A model generated the notes under the pieces. That model did not search any database. It was not told the origin of the DNA and was given only the letters and a program-made list of their open reading frames with translations. A DNA stretch of 64,000 bases from Gyromitra esculenta. Taxonomy: Eukaryota > Ascomycota > Pezizomycetes > Pezizales > Discinaceae. Shown here piece after piece: positions 26,235-38,364 of the stretch (positions are counted from its first letter, which is position 1; every line of letters begins with the position of its first letter). Made by a program: the position numbers and the translations under genes. The DNA lies in NCBI GenBank assembly GCA_038503075.1, contig JBCAML010000016.1, positions 992,001-1,056,000 on the forward strand, given 5' to 3'.

Positions 26235-27984
26235 ATGAATTCTCTAAGATGTCTCCGGCAGGGCGCTACTGCTATCTCAATACTCCGCCCAAATACTTGC
26301 TCCGCTCGACCTCAATTGCTGTTCAAACGGAGATCATATGCCACTACGACCAAGGCAGATTTGTACGATGTAGTTATCGTGGGCGGAGGGCCAGCCGGAT
26401 TGTCATTGGCTAGTTCATTACGTATGATATTCGTCCCAACACAGAGAGAAGGAACTGAGGGAAACTAATCAGTGAATTAAATGCAGGTTCATCGAGCGTG
26501 ACCTCCGGCCTCCGAGTAGCACTTGTGGAAGGCCTTGATCTAACACATGGAAGAAACTGGAAATCAGAGCCGAAGACTTATTCTAATCGATGCAGCTCGC
26601 TGACACCGGGCTCTGTGGGCTTCTTGACCGATATTGGAGCCTGGAAACATGTACAACGGGATCGTGTCCAGGCCTATCATGGCATGCAGGTATGGGACGG
26701 TGTTTCAGGCTCCCGAATCGAATTTAATTGGGATTCTTCCGCCAGTGAAACAATCGCATACATGACCGAAAACAACAACCTCGCCCACGGGCTCCTGTCA
26801 CGGATATCTGAACTCGGTGGAGTAGAGATAATCGATAAGGCTAGGGTCGAGAATATTTCTTTCGGTGAGGACAACGGTGAACTGGATTTACGGGCATGGC
26901 CAGTTGTGGCAGCTACAGGTGGCAGGAAGCTGGTTGCAAGGTTGTTGGTCGGCGCGGACGGTGCGAATTCACCTGTGAGGACTTTCGCCGGGATTGAGAG
27001 TCGTGGCTGGGATTATGAGCGCCATGGGGTTGTTGCTACTGTAAAATTGGCGAAAGGTAGTGGGGTGGGGTTGGAAAAGACAGCCTATCAGAGATTTTTA
27101 CCAGCAGGGCCAGTGGCCTTGCTACCCGTGAGTCCTACCTTATTTTTATATGCGTGTCTGTGGAATGCTGGAAGGGAAGGGGTAATTCGGTAATGGGCTG
27201 ACAAAGGTGGAATCCATAGCTTCCAGGGGACTTCGCCACGCTAGTATGGTCAACGACTCCGCAAAATGCAGCGAAATTAAAGACATTAGCGCCCAGCGAT
27301 TTCTCGGCGATGGTTAATGCAGCATTTAGGCTGAGTCACGTGGATCTTGATTACATCGAGAACCTAGTCGAAGGAATCGCAGGGGAGGTGCAATGGAGAG
27401 AGTCAGTTTCTCAGTTCGACTATGCCCGTGTTCCTGCGAGAATCGTTGACGTGCAGGATAAGTCGGTGGCTTCATTTCCGCTGAAGATGAGGCATGCAGA
27501 TTCGTATATAGCGGAGAGGATAGCTTTGATCGGGTTAGTTTCGTTATTTTATTACTGGGATCCCTGTTTATAGTTGACTGATGGTTTTCTCTATAGGGAC
27601 GCTGCGCATACAGTTCATCCGCTTGCTGGGCAAGGGCTTAATCAAGGTATTGGGGATGTACAGTCTTTAATTAAGACACTAGAAACAGCGGTTCAGCGTG
27701 GTCAAGATATCGGTAATTCTTCGCTTCTTCTACTTTTTCCTTTCTCTCGATCTATCTAACACCTTCTCCCCATAAATTAAGGTTCTGTCCTCTCACTAGA
27801 GCCTTATTACTCGGCTCAATACTTCAAGAATAACCTTATGTTGGGTGTGGTGGATAAGCTACACAAACTATACTCGACTACTTCTGCTCCAGTAGTGGCG
27901 CTGAGGTCACTTGGATTGAGCGCAGTTGATGCCATGGGTGGTTTGAAATCCTTGATCATGAAACAGGCTTCTGGGAGTAGGTAG
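26235..27984 (+). CDS. COQ6: Ubiquinone biosynthesis flavin monooxygenase Coq6
   Basis: Catalyses ring C5-hydroxylation in coenzyme Q synthesis as a peripheral inner-mitochondrial-membrane protein of the CoQ synthome. Exons 26235-26421, 26487-27127, 27220-27533, 27597-27712, 27782-27984 give 486 residues (yeast Coq6 is 479). Residues 1-40 are Arg/Ser-rich without acidic residues, a mitochondrial presequence. FAD-binding motifs of the UbiH/Coq6 family are all present: VVIVGGGPAGLSLASSLR dinucleotide fold at about 45-62, LVGADGANSPVR in the middle, and IGDAAHTVHPLAGQGLNQG near the C-terminus; the last motif is split by an intron after IG, and the splice restores it. The N-terminal GGGPAG fold is also completed only across intron 1. 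No irregularities seen. Confidence 0.92.
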
Positions 27985-28572
27985 AGAAACAGAGATGGGA
28001 TGGGCAATGGGGCTACGGCTGGCGGAAACCAGTTGAGGTTTATTCGAGATTTCTAGGTATACATAAATGGCATTTTTATCTAAGCCAGTACCTGTAATCA
28101 CTATCATTTCCGGTAATGGGGTCTTCTTTGGATCCTAAGTCACGTCTTTAGTGATATTGGCGATTGGATTCGCCATTTCTTAGATGAACTCATGCCGTGG
28201 TACTGAGTACTCTATTTAAGCTAGATTTGAGAGTCCAATTAATTTTGAAGCTGGTGTCACATAACGCCTGCACTAGTGCTTTGTCGTAATGTGAACAGTG
28301 ATAGTTCAACATTGACTTATGGGACCGATTGTTACGAAACGGATTGGCCATAGTGCTATATCTCGAAGAGTGCCCTAGAACACGCCTTAATACGGCAGGA
28401 CTAGCTTATCGTGATCTCCCGTTGGTGCTGGGGATTTGGAGTTTGGAGGCGGCAGTATTTAGTTGTATATAGTTACCCGGCCGCCAAGAGTGAGGCTCTC
28501 CGACCCACCAACATTTTCCTGAACTTTTCTAAACCTTTTCCTCAAGCATTTCGCCATCACCGTCCCTCACTC
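27985..28572. other. Intergenic, COQ6 to RRP1
   Basis: About 590 bp between two plus-strand genes. No gene or repeat recognised. Confidence 0.5.
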
Positions 28573-29564
28573 ATGGCCGACTCACAGCTCCAGCAGACGC
28601 CTTTCGTCAAGCAATTAGCTGCCAATGGTAAGGTTGTTTTGAACCCCAATAATAAGAAGATTCTCAATTTCTGATATCGCTGGATAGATCGGCCAACCCG
28701 TGATAAAGCGGTAGAGTCGCTGCGCAGCTATCTTGCCTCACAGCGAGCTTTCAGTAAACTAGAGTTGCTGAAGCTATGGAAGGGATTATTTTATTGTGGG
28801 ATTATCTTCTACTACCCGGATGCTAGTAACGTATGCTAAAAATAGTTGAATAGGTATGTGGATGTCGGACCGCCCACGGACCCAGCAGCGACTTGCTGTT
28901 GACCTTGCAGATCTTCTGACACCAATGGAAGAGAAAAACTTCGTGCCTTTCCTTGAAGCATTTTGGATCACTATGGCTCGGGAGTGGAACGGAATTGATG
29001 TGCTGAGAATGGACAAGTTTTTGTTGCTTGTTAGAACCTATCTGGCGGGGAGCTTTAGGTATTTGAATGCTCGGAGGTGGGAAGAAGGCATTGTTGAAAA
29101 GGTTGTGGATGTGTTGAAGGAGGTACCTTTAAAGTGAGTATCTGCTTGGCTTTTATCCAGACCTCTTTGGGATTTTCGATGCAACAGAACACTAAGATAT
29201 GGCTATTGCTACGAATAGTCCAACAGGCAAAAAAGTGCCTAATGGTATCCGATTCCATTTAATCGACATATACGTGGATGAACTGGAGAAATTGAAACCG
29301 GAGGAGATGACGAAAAATTCATTACCGGTGAAGAAACTACTAGAGCCGTTTCAGGAACTGATCGCCAAGTCGCCTACGAAGTTAGTTAGGACAAGATCGA
29401 AAGAGTTGTTACTAGATGGAAGGTTAGCGAAATGGGGATTTGAAGAGGTTTTGGGGGGCGAGAAAAAGAAACGAGATGTTGAGGCTGAGACTGAGGATGA
29501 AAATAATGAAGATGTGGAGATGGGAGTTGACGAAGAAGAGGAATGGGGCGGCATTGATGGTTAA
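28573..29564 (+). CDS. RRP1: Ribosomal RNA processing protein 1 (Nop52 family)
   Basis: Nucleolar factor for 27S pre-rRNA processing and 60S subunit assembly. Exons 28573-28627, 28688-28795, 28854-29133, 29219-29564; 262 residues. Family signatures: [20 protein letters not shown] at the N-terminus (completed across intron 1), [18 protein letters not shown] (completed across intron 2), [11 protein letters not shown], and [14 protein letters not shown]. For the last intron I use the acceptor at 29217-29218 (AATAG) because it alone restores frame and gives [12 protein letters not shown]; two nearer AGs lead to stops. The C-terminus (after about residue 215) is very acidic and Lys-rich, as in other nucleolar processing factors. 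Confidence 0.88.
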
Positions 29565-30480
29565 AGTTCGTTAGCATGCACTTTTCCTTGTTTTGTTCCA
29601 TTTGTATAATTTTGTACAATATCTTTGTTCATTTTTTTCGTCAGTAAATTTTTTTCCGAACCTATGAACAATGGCATGACTGAAGCCTATTTGCTCTGTT
29701 CAAGTTTTTTCCAGCAATTATCTTCTAGTTATCAGGTAGTAACGAACTTCGTCGGGGAGCCCCCAGAGGGATTGTAGTAGACTCTCCCGAGAGCACTATA
29801 AATCCGTCTCGGTAAATTGGGTCCATCATAGTCGCTAATATCGACTGTTAAATGGATCTTCCAGGATTTTCGCCTGCTTCCGAGTAAATCGCCACGACAA
29901 GCAGATCTTTTGAAGCTGTTGTGTCTAAAGCGTAGGCCTAGCAACACTAGCTTGTAAAAGTGCTCTGTGGGGTAACAAGAATGGTGCCTTTAGAGCGGTG
30001 TTGGTGAAGGAAGCTGACTGGGGAAGTTCTGAAACACTTCTCGAAGAAGACAGATTGTGGGCAGGGTGGGGAATTTCGTTGATGCGAAATATAGGTTCTG
30101 ATTTGAGGCTGTTATGGGATTATTTAGATTTTTAAGAGTTCTTAGGTTAGCGTTCGCCTTCCTCCTCTCAGGCGAGAGTGTGTGGACCAAAACAAAGGCG
30201 AGAGAACTGTACACGCACACATGTAGTATATTTGCACCATAAGAGTACATGTAGTGAGGGAGATTAAATATCTACAGCTTTCTATTTCGAATATTGGGAG
30301 GCCTCTACTCTAAGCGTTGGGGAATTTCGTCACCCGCTATCACTCGACGAAATGTTCAGTAATGTTGGCCATCCTAACAAACGGCCGCCAGATATATCTA
30401 TAGCAGCGCGAATACACCAATCTAATGCGTCATAAAGGAAGAGAGAGAAAAACTTGGTATAGTGACGCGTGTAGTTGTCC
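29565..30480. other. Convergent intergenic region, RRP1 and JmjC gene
   Basis: About 900 bp between two gene ends. T-rich immediately after RRP1. No supportable gene. Confidence 0.5.
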
Positions 30481-32436
30481 TTATTCGTTATCGCTATCAT
30501 ACCCACCCCCAAACCCAAAAGTAAACCCTTGTTGACCTCTGGTATCCGTTAACTCACCCCACTTCGTCTTTTTCTTCCTTTCTAGTTTATCTAAAGCTTC
30601 TTGCAGCTCGACTGGATATTGCTCTTGCATCCTCTGGAGGAACAGTCCATAGGGATCCTTCACCCTTTTAGTATCGAATCCTGAGACCGAGCCCGGCTGG
30701 TCTCGGAGGAACTCTATCGCGGTGGATAATTGGGTTGGTGGGATGAAATTTTGGGTTAATGCAAGCGAGGGTGAAAGGTTTACGACGAGATGCCACCAGC
30801 CTGGTTGTAAAGCATCGTAAGTTTTTTTAATTTCATTTAAAAGGAAGAACTGTGTATTTGGGGTGTGAGTAAAATACCTGAGGGGACGTATAGTATCTCA
30901 CCGGCTTTACAAATACCTTCTTTGCAACCTCGAGTTTTTCTTGCTTCGCGGTGGAAACCTACGAGCCACTCGGCGATGCTGAGGGGTGATGTTACTTCGC
31001 TGTGATCTTCAGATTCGTAGACTCCAGGTGGCGGGGAGCCTGGAGGGAACATTATCCAGTACTTTTCTCCCTCGATAACGGCGTTCCAGGCTGAGGTTGC
31101 GTTTGGGTCCTGGAGAATTTTTAGTCTCTTAACATGAAATAAAGTAGCGGGTATAGAGATATGGAAACCTACTTTATGAAAAGTACTACCACTCTTCTCG
31201 GGTCCTAATATCATCCACCGTCTGTCTGGCCTTTCATCGCCTAAGACTTCGAAATAATCTTTCCCAAAACACTCTGGTACTATAAAACCATCCTCCATTT
31301 CTCCGTTTGTTTTCTCTACGAATGCACGATCAAAGAGATATAATGGGCTCTCGTCGCTCTGATCTCGCATATAATCATAGTAATCACAGAGCTGCCAATC
31401 AACACTTTCGGCACGGAACCGGATGTCGTTATACTTACTGACCAGGGACGCAATTGTCCATTCTTTGTAGCCTGGCCAGTTCTTCACCGGGGAAGTGAGT
31501 ATGAATGGTGTTGTTGAGTACTCTGTGTTGAAATCCTCTGCGGTCATAATAGGAAGGCAAAGGATGACATTATGGGAGGGAATTCCAAAGGAGTAAGGAT
31601 CTAGTGATATTTGGGACATGTGAAATGGCCTGTAAAGGGTATCGGAGAAAAGATTTGGAGTGGGTATTAGCACTTCTCTAGAGGCTGGTAATGATAGATA
31701 GGTTCGACGCCAGTTACCACGCCATTTGAAGGGTAGTTTAGACATTGGTGACCTGGAGAGGGTGTGTTTCAGCATTAAGACAACTTGGATGTGTTTATAT
31801 TGAAGGTATTGGTATTAACTTGCTACATAGATGAGGATTACATGTACTCTTGAAATCCAAAGTTTGGACGAGGTTCGTAAAGGTAGGACGACGGTAAAGA
31901 TGTACAAAATATTGAAGATACCTCGATCACACGACATAATTGAGCATGATGGGGGTTTCAGTATTATGAGAGGTTAAAACCGGAAGTGCAAATTTTTTTT
32001 GTTTGGGGGCTTAAAGACGGATGTAGAAGAGATGTACATACTCTATAAACAATGTTTTCCATAGCTCTTCGTGCCGACTAAAAGCGCAAAGTGCTTTGCT
32101 TGTAGCTCCTAATAGGGTAAGGCTTGTAGCATCAAGGTGTCCAAAAATTTCAATTATTATGTCGTCTGGACAAGCCGCAAATAGCCCTGTTGAGGTGTCA
32201 CGGAGGTTCGAAACCGAGGAATAGGCATTGCCACTTGGCTTGATCCGAAGAGGGTGGGGGGAAATAGCTGCTGACATTGATTTGGGTGTGAATGTTGACG
32301 CATCTTCAAGGGCTGATTCTCCTCCAAGGGTTGGGATATGGATGTTTGTACTAGGCTGTGCTGGTGGTGCTGATGCTGTTTTCCGACGTTTGGATGGAGG
32401 GGTCACCCTATCAACGGTGACAGCAGAGGGGGACAT
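30481..32436 (-). CDS. F-box and JmjC-domain protein (JMJD6-like oxygenase)
   Basis: Four exons on the minus strand: 32436-32042, 31752-31173, 31109-30878, 30800-30481; 508 residues. Residues 1-80 are disordered with a KRRK basic patch near 16-19, a possible nuclear signal. Residues 86-132 are an F-box (CPDDIIIEIFGHLD...), which in other proteins binds Skp1 in SCF complexes. The JmjC domain starts with the KWRGNWRRTYL block; its iron ligands are H324 and D326 in the HKDPNATSAW motif, created exactly across intron 2, and H406 in WWHLVVNL, created across intron 3. A 2-oxoglutarate/Fe(II) hydroxylase or demethylase role is inferred; relatives act on proteins rather than DNA. The F-box/JmjC combination is shared with other fungal and plant JMJD6-group proteins. 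The C-terminus ends in a Gly/Phe-rich tail. Confidence 0.87.
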
Positions 32437-32929
32437 GAGAGGCTGGACTTCTGAATCAGTCTAGATATGTTGGGTTTTTGTGTGTACAGTACTCCAGACA
32501 GAATGCAGACATGGAGATTTAATTTTTGCTGTGACTGTGGCGAGAGGACCTGCCGGGTTGGGGGGGATTTCCGGACTTTGCTGGGTGTGGCTAGCGGCAG
32601 AGCTTAGTTAGAGACACGACTGGTGGGGAAGTGGCGGCTGCTTGAGCCTGAAAAAAAAAAAAATTTCTATCACATACACCCCTCCGCTGGCTTTATTTGG
32701 CTCCTCACCCCTCCTCTCTCCATCTTCTCCCACAACCCACCACAACCACAACCACAACCTACTACACCAGCAAATCAGTCTCTTCTCGTTAGTAGAGACC
32801 TCCTTGACAGTTATTTGCTTTACAGAGTAAGCTTCCTGTGTCTCTCGGTCTAAACGTCTCAACATTACTGACTCTTGTTCCCTCCCCAAACAGAATACCC
32901 AGTAACACAAAAATCACCACCTGCCCAGC
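32437..32929. promoter_or_regulatory. Divergent promoter, JmjC gene (minus) and eIF4A (plus)
   Basis: About 490 bp between start codons. It has a strong CT-rich and CCACAACC-repeat stretch (32690-32765) on the eIF4A side, typical of highly expressed fungal genes. An A12 run lies at about 32650. No gene seen. Confidence 0.45.
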
Positions 32930-34793
32930 ATGGCTACCGAAGGTTTGAAAGACGTCGAGGTAAGTTTATCATTTTTTCCTCAATCACAGTTACTATATTT
33001 CGCTAGCTTTGGGCCCTATACCGTACGCTCTCGTTGTTGTGGAGGGTCTCTGTCGTATGCCATGCGGGACTGCGGGGCTGCCTTTGGTAGGGTTACATGG
33101 GCAACCAAACTGACGGTCAACTCTCTTGTTACAGGGACAAATCGAGTCCAACTATGATGAAACCGTTGACAACTTTGATAGCATGGAACTGAAAGCTGAG
33201 CTTCTCAGAGGTTAGTTTTCTGAAATTTCACCCCTAATTTTTTTTGTGCTGTTCCTGCAGTACTGCAGCGTTGTTCTCCGTCTGCTGCCAAGGCAAATAT
33301 TTTTACTAACATTTTCGCTAGGTATCTACGCTTATGGGTAAGGGGATTTCCAGGGCCTCGTTCTAAATAGGGCCATTTATACTGACAATTACTGACAATT
33401 ACGTAGTTTCGAACGCCCATCTGCTATCCAACAGCGTGCTATTCTGCCCGTTATCAACAGTATGTACTACCCCTCTTTTTCCCCACCATCCCCCACCATC
33501 CCGCCCTGCATGACAACCGCCAGTCTCTATTTCTGTGCTTTGTATGAACGAACCTCTGCGTCCCCCGTTCTAACGTATTTTTGCAACAGACCGCGATGTT
33601 ATCGCCCAGGCACAATCTGGAACCGGAAAGACTGCCACTTTCTCCATTTCCGTCCTACAGAAGATCGACCTGAATCTCAAGCAATGCCAAGCTTTGATTT
33701 TGGCTCCTACGCGTGAGCTTGCTCAGCAGATCCAAAAGGTCGTCGTTGCCATTGGTGATTTCATGAACGTTGAATGCCACGCCTGTATCGGAGGAACCGT
33801 TGTCCGCGATGACATGAAGATTCTCCAGGATGGTGTTCACGTCGTTGTCGGAACCCCCGGTCGTGTACACGACATGATCCAGCGTCGCGCTCTGAAGACC
33901 GACGCTATCAAGCTCTTCGTCCTTGACGAGGCTGACGAGATGTTGTCGGTGAGTAGGCTTTTGGGGACGATTTGTTAATTTCTGAGGAGAGCATTACTGA
34001 CACCCGATTCGTCAATACTAGCGTGGTTTCACCGAGCAAATCTATGACATCTTCCAGCTTCTTCCCCAGTCTACCCAGGTCGTCCTTCTCTCTGCCACCA
34101 TGCCCCAGGACGTGTTGGAGGTCACCACCAAGTTTATGCGCGACCCCGTCCGTATCTTGGTCAAGAAGGCTGAGTTGACCCTCGAAGGTATCAAGCAGTT
34201 TTACATTGCTGTTGAGAAGGAGGACTGGAAGCTAGACACTCTTTCCGATCTTTACGAGACTGTCACTATCACCCAAGCCGTCATTTTCTGCAACACTCGT
34301 AGAAAGGTCGATTGGCTTACCGAGAAGCTCACTCAGCGTGATTTCACCGTCTCTGCTATGCATGGAGATATGGATCAACAACAGCGTGATTTAATTATGA
34401 AGGAGTTTCGCTCAGGATCTTCTCGTGTCCTGATCGCCACTGATTTGTTGGCCCGCGGTATCGATGTCCAGCAAGTTTCTTTGGTTATCAACTACGATCT
34501 CCCCGCAAACAGGGAGAACTACATCCATCGCATCGGTCGTGGTGGTCGTTTTGGACGTAAGGGTGTTGCGATCAACTTTGTCACTGCTGTGGGTTTTTTC
34601 ATCCATCTTTTTTTGTACGCGAGGGTACGGTTGCTAATTTTCCTTAGGATGATGTCCGTATGATGCGTGAGATTGAACAGTTTTACTCGACCCAAATTGA
34701 GGAGATGCCAATGTTTGTACCCCTACGATAGTCATATATTCTTGATTCATTGCTAACCAAGTATCTTTCAGGAACGTTGCCGATCTTATCTAA
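32930..34793 (+). CDS. TIF1: Translation initiation factor eIF4A (DEAD-box RNA helicase)
   Basis: ATP-dependent helicase of the eIF4F complex that unwinds mRNA 5' leaders. Eight exons: 32930-32959, 33135-33210, 33322-33337 (16 nt), 33407-33459, 33590-33948, 34022-34588, 34648-34712, 34772-34793; 395 residues, the normal size. All helicase motifs are present: Q-motif with [13 protein letters not shown], motif [25 protein letters not shown] (VLDEADEM), SAT, and [13 protein letters not shown]; the C-terminus MNVADLI is the family's conserved end. The 16-nt exon codes IYAY and is required for the Q-motif region. Five introns lie in the first 400 codons' 5' half, a pattern common in highly expressed ascomycete genes. 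Confidence 0.96.
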
Positions 34794-35977
34794 ACAATCA
34801 TTCGAATAAATAAAAAAGCCTCTCTCGAAACAAATATCTAAAAGTTACAACGCCGGGATTCTGGATTACGCGAAGCGAAATGTGGAAAACTTGCGACTGG
34901 TGTTTTTTCTTACTCTTTTTTTCTCACGCTTTATTTCTGTGTTCGATAGTTTGGTATTCTATACGTATATGTACGTGTGGTATGATTTCTGCTCTGGGGT
35001 TCGGACGCAATCGGTTTTTTTTTCACTCCAAAAATCAAAACAAATATGGCTGGACATCTGCAGCCTCTCGAACATTCGTGGGTAATGGGGAAGGGGAAGG
35101 GAAGCCGCTCTCGACCCTAACCATTTTTTCTTTAAAGCTTTCTTTCATTTGTCCATGTTATTTCCTTGTAGTCTTTTTTGTAGAATTTGGGCCGAGAGAA
35201 GGTGATTTTCAGGAGGCAGGCGGGAGGGAAAGTAATGATGTCTACTTTAAGTTCTATGCCCTTTTGTCCTAGTGAGTGTCCATGTGAGCAAATGTATCTA
35301 TGTGATTGTATATGGGTACATTTATCTACATGTGTGTGAGATTCCATCGTATAATCCATACCGATCCATCTCTCGAGGGGTTTCTTTTCCTGTGTACCCT
35401 TAGAAACGGAATTATAGGGAAAGAAGAACGAGGAGCCAATATCATTGCCCCTCTTTGTTATTGGCGATATACTTGCTTATTTCATGCCAACTCACGATAC
35501 CAGCGAAAAGTAAATGGCACACTTTGAATCGGGGACCGGGTGGGATCGGGGACATGGAAGTTGGAAGTTGGAAGTTGGAGGGCTTAGGTTGTCGTGGTAC
35601 TTAGTGATCGTGGGATCGAAGGGGAGAGTTGTGGTCATGATTAATGAGGGTTAGGGTTGGTAGGTTATGTTTTTGGTGTTGGATTTGAGATGGATTGATT
35701 GGAGGGTTTTGATGGAAGTGTGGATTTCGATGGAATGGGTATCTGTTTATATTATTACTATTAGGCAGGAAGGCTTAAGGTATAGATAAGTCCAAGAGGA
35801 TTCTATACGTTAGAGAATAATACTTGTATTCATATTTCTAAACTCGTGGTTCTTCTCTATATATTCTAAAGCACGTAGTTGCTGATTCGCCATTGCCCCC
35901 TAGACTCCCAAAAGCACAGCCCCAGAAAACAAAACCAAAAGATGGATCAACAAAGGTTCATATGGAGTAAAAACGTA
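34794..35977. other. Convergent intergenic region with small tandem repeats
   Basis: About 1.2 kb between the eIF4A and J-protein gene ends. A GGAAGTT heptamer is repeated three times at 35556-35579, and a GGGTTAGGGTT telomere-like motif lies near 35648-35658. No supportable gene. Confidence 0.5.
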
Positions 35978-37087
35978 TCATACATCCACATCATCGCCTC
36001 CTGCCTGCTCTTCATCCTGCCGCCGTATTTCGGCCTCTATCCTGGCCTTTTCGGCGGCACGCATCCGCATCAGTGTGATGCTTTCGTAGTCTGTGTTCTG
36101 CGAGACTACCGGCGAGGCAGCTCTATTGGCGGAGAAGGAAGCGAAGGAAGGAGCTTTACTTTTGGAGGCTGCGGAGGCTGCTGGCAGGGGTGTCCAGGGT
36201 TTTCTAGATGAGGGTTGGTGGGTCGATGGAAAAGCGGTAGAGGGGACGGGCTGAGGATCGGGGGCGTGTTCGTGGGAGATATCAGGCTCTTTTCCACTGG
36301 CCCACGCAATATCTTTGAACACGCTGAAGCCTCCATCTTTAGCTAACGCATCATGGACAGCTGTGTGTGCGCTGACGATGGACTCGAAGACGATTAATGC
36401 AGTCTTGAGCTTCTTCTCCTTCCCGCCTGACTTGGGCGCTGTGTCTGGCGGTACTATACAATCCTGGACCTTCCCAAACCCGCTGAACAGCGCAGCTACA
36501 CGCTCCGCTGTAACATCCTCATTACCACGCTTCTTCCACCGTAATCTCACCGTGCGGTCTAATTCCGAAAACCGACTTTCCCCCTCTATCTTTGAATCTG
36601 CTTCATCGCCACTCTCGGCCTCCTTCGCGGCAGTCTTGAGGGCCTCCTCCCGCTTATGCCGTAGTCGCACCCCTTCCTCTTGTAGCTTTGCTAGTTGTCG
36701 CCGAAATGCCTCTTCTGCGTCTTCGCTGTCGGTTTTGGCGCGTTTGGCGTTTCCTTCGCGGCGTTCGAGGTCCTCTTGCATTCGCCGTCGGTTCAGGTCG
36801 AAGGCTTCGCTGCGCCGTTTTTTGGCTAGACGGGCGTTACGCGCGTTATCGTAGGCGGCACGAGTGCCGGGGTCTGAAAGAACGTCGTAGGCAATTGAGA
36901 GGAGGTGGAACTTCTCGGCGGCAGAAGGGTCGGGGTTCTTGTCGGGGTGCCATTTGAGGGATTGCTTGCGGAAGGCTTTTCGGAGGACGGTGGAGGAGGT
37001 TTCTGTTAGTGGGATGTCAAGAATTTCATAGAAGTCGGTGGAGGAGGTGGTGGCGTAGGCTGCGGCGTCGGATTCGGTGGAGGGCAT
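35978..37087 (-). CDS. cwf23: J-domain splicing protein, DNAJC17/Cwf23-like
   Basis: An intronless minus-strand frame of 369 residues. The J domain covers about residues 17-82 with the HPD motif at 47-49 (WHPDKNPD), needed to stimulate Hsp70 ATPase. It is followed by a charged coiled-coil-like stretch (residues about 85-165, Arg/Glu/Lys-rich) and an RRM-like segment (about 178-260: [10 protein letters not shown], then FGKVQDCIV, then [15 protein letters not shown]). The C-terminal [20 protein letters not shown] matches the conserved tail of DNAJC17. Relatives (Cwf23, Cwc23) associate with the spliceosome and its disassembly; nuclear localisation is inferred. It starts 201 bp from the divergent FAHD1-like gene. 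Confidence 0.85.
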   Translation of the reverse strand: MPSTESDAAAYATTSSTDFYEILDIPLTETSSTVLRKAFRKQSLKWHPDKNPDPSAAEKFHLLSIAYDVLSDPGTRAAYDNARNARLAKKRRSEAFDLNRRRMQEDLERREGNAKRAKTDSEDAEEAFRRQLAKLQEEGVRLRHKREEALKTAAKEAESGDEADSKIEGESRFSELDRTVRLRWKKRGNEDVTAERVAALFSGFGKVQDCIVPPDTAPKSGGKEKKLKTALIVFESIVSAHTAVHDALAKDGGFSVFKDIAWASGKEPDISHEHAPDPQPVPSTAFPSTHQPSSRKPWTPLPAASAASKSKAPSFASFSANRAASPVVSQNTDYESITLMRMRAAEKARIEAEIRRQDEEQAGGDDVDV

Positions 37088-37288
37088 TACTGCGGTGGTG
37101 GTGGTGGTGGTGGGAAGAGAGCGGTGATAGCTGGATGGTGAAGGTGAAGCTTGGTGTTACACAGGAATACTACAACCTCGGTATTAGTAGGTACGGAAAT
37201 GACCAATATCCCCTTTGCTCTACTCTACAATCCCCCCCTCGCTCCTTTATATCCACTCAATTACCCCCCTCCGATATCTACCACCTCA
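37088..37288. promoter_or_regulatory. Compact divergent promoter, J-protein and FAHD1-like genes
   Basis: Only 201 bp separate the two start codons, so both genes must share promoter space. The J-protein side has a GGTGGT-type repeat (37093-37113) and the FAHD1 side is C-rich. No TATA box is obvious. Confidence 0.5.
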
Positions 37289-38107
37289 ATGGCTTCAGTA
37301 AGCCCCCCTCCCCCTCAAAAAAAATACCCCAACTAACCTACTACAGCGAACCCTCCTTCGCACCCCCCGCACAATAGCCTGCATAGGCCGTAACTACGCC
37401 GACCACGTCAAAGAACTCGGCAACCAGCGTCCCAAGGAACCCTTTTTCTTCCTCAAACCCGTCAGCACACTCCTCCACCCCTCCGCAGGTCCAATTCTCA
37501 TGCCCAAGGGTGTCGACCTCCACTACGAAGTCGAACTAGCCGCTGTCATCGATCGCGAAGTCGACGATCTATCTCTATCCAATGCGCTAGATGCAGTCAA
37601 GGGGTACTGTGTCGGCATCGACATGACTGCGCGAAACTGTAGGTTCCACACCCCCCCCCCTCATAACCTAGTAGAGGATATAGGTGCGGGTGTGTGGGTG
37701 GTGGGCTGATGTCAATGATTACAGATCAGGAATCAGCAAAGAAGAGTGGGCTACCATGGACACTCTGTAAAGGGTTCAAAACGTTCCTTCCGGTATCTCA
37801 TTTTATTCCGAAGTCTCGGATCCCGGACCCGCATGCGGTTACGCTGCATCTGGCAGTTAATGGCAAGGTGAGGCAGGAGGATAGTACTGAGCTTATGTTA
37901 TTTGATATCCCTCGTCTGTTGCAGCACGTTACGGCTGTGACGACGCTGTATGAAGATGATTTGGTACTCACGGGGACGCCGAAGGGTGTGGGGAGGGTGG
38001 TTCCCGGCGACGTGTTGACTGCCGGAGTGAGGGTTGATGGAGAGGATATTGAGGAGGGGAGGATTGAGGTTACGGTTGAAGAAAGGGTTGGAGGGTATGG
38101 TGCGTGA
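37289..38107 (+). CDS. FAHD1: Fumarylacetoacetate hydrolase-family protein, FAHD1-like acylpyruvase
   Basis: Exons 37289-37297 (9 nt), 37347-37638 and 37725-38107 give 227 residues, the length of FAHD1 (acylpyruvase/oxaloacetate decarboxylase, mitochondrial in animals). Visible family blocks: CIGRNYADHVKELG, PFFFLKPVSTLL, the metal-binding LHYEVELAAVIDR (acidic ligands of the E-x-E type), GYCVGIDMTARN, SGLPWTLCKGF, and LTGTPKGVGRVVPGD. The first exon codes only Met-Ala-Ser. The residues joined across intron 2 (TARN-Y-QES) match the expected spacing. There is no long presequence, although the first 14 residues are Arg/Thr-rich and could be a short one. Divalent cation-dependent hydrolysis is inferred from the family. 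Confidence 0.9.
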
Positions 38108-38364
38108 TATGGTACAATGAGTGTATATAAAGCACATTTTTCTCCCTCCCCCCCTCATTTTGCACATAGCGTAACGTTCATCGTAACCATCCACTCATGC
38201 TAGAAGACTAAAAGACATTTTGGCAAGTACAAAAGAGGTCCGCAAAGAACAAAAAAAAACAATACTACAATAGCCCTTAAACAATAGGACCTTTAGTTAT
38301 CCACCCACGTCATTAACACCGTACGCCACCCATAAAACCCCTTCCTACCCCCTCCAAGGCTTTA
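38108..38364. other. Short convergent spacer, FAHD1 and SNX4
   Basis: 257 bp with C-rich and A-rich runs (38143-38155, 38251-38260). It must hold both 3' UTRs, so overlapping transcripts are likely. No gene seen. Confidence 0.5.

Noticed and set aside
29183..29198. Nearer acceptors for the last RRP1 intron
   Set aside because: Both lead to early stops or the wrong phase; the AATAG ending at 29218 keeps the family sequence.
35646..35662. Telomere-like GGGTTA repeats
   Set aside because: Only about two units inside a gene-rich region; not evidence of a chromosome end.
36315..36854. 179-codon plus-strand frame opposite the J-protein gene
   Set aside because: Arg/Ser-rich shadow of a charged coding region; the minus-strand frame has the J domain and HPD motif.
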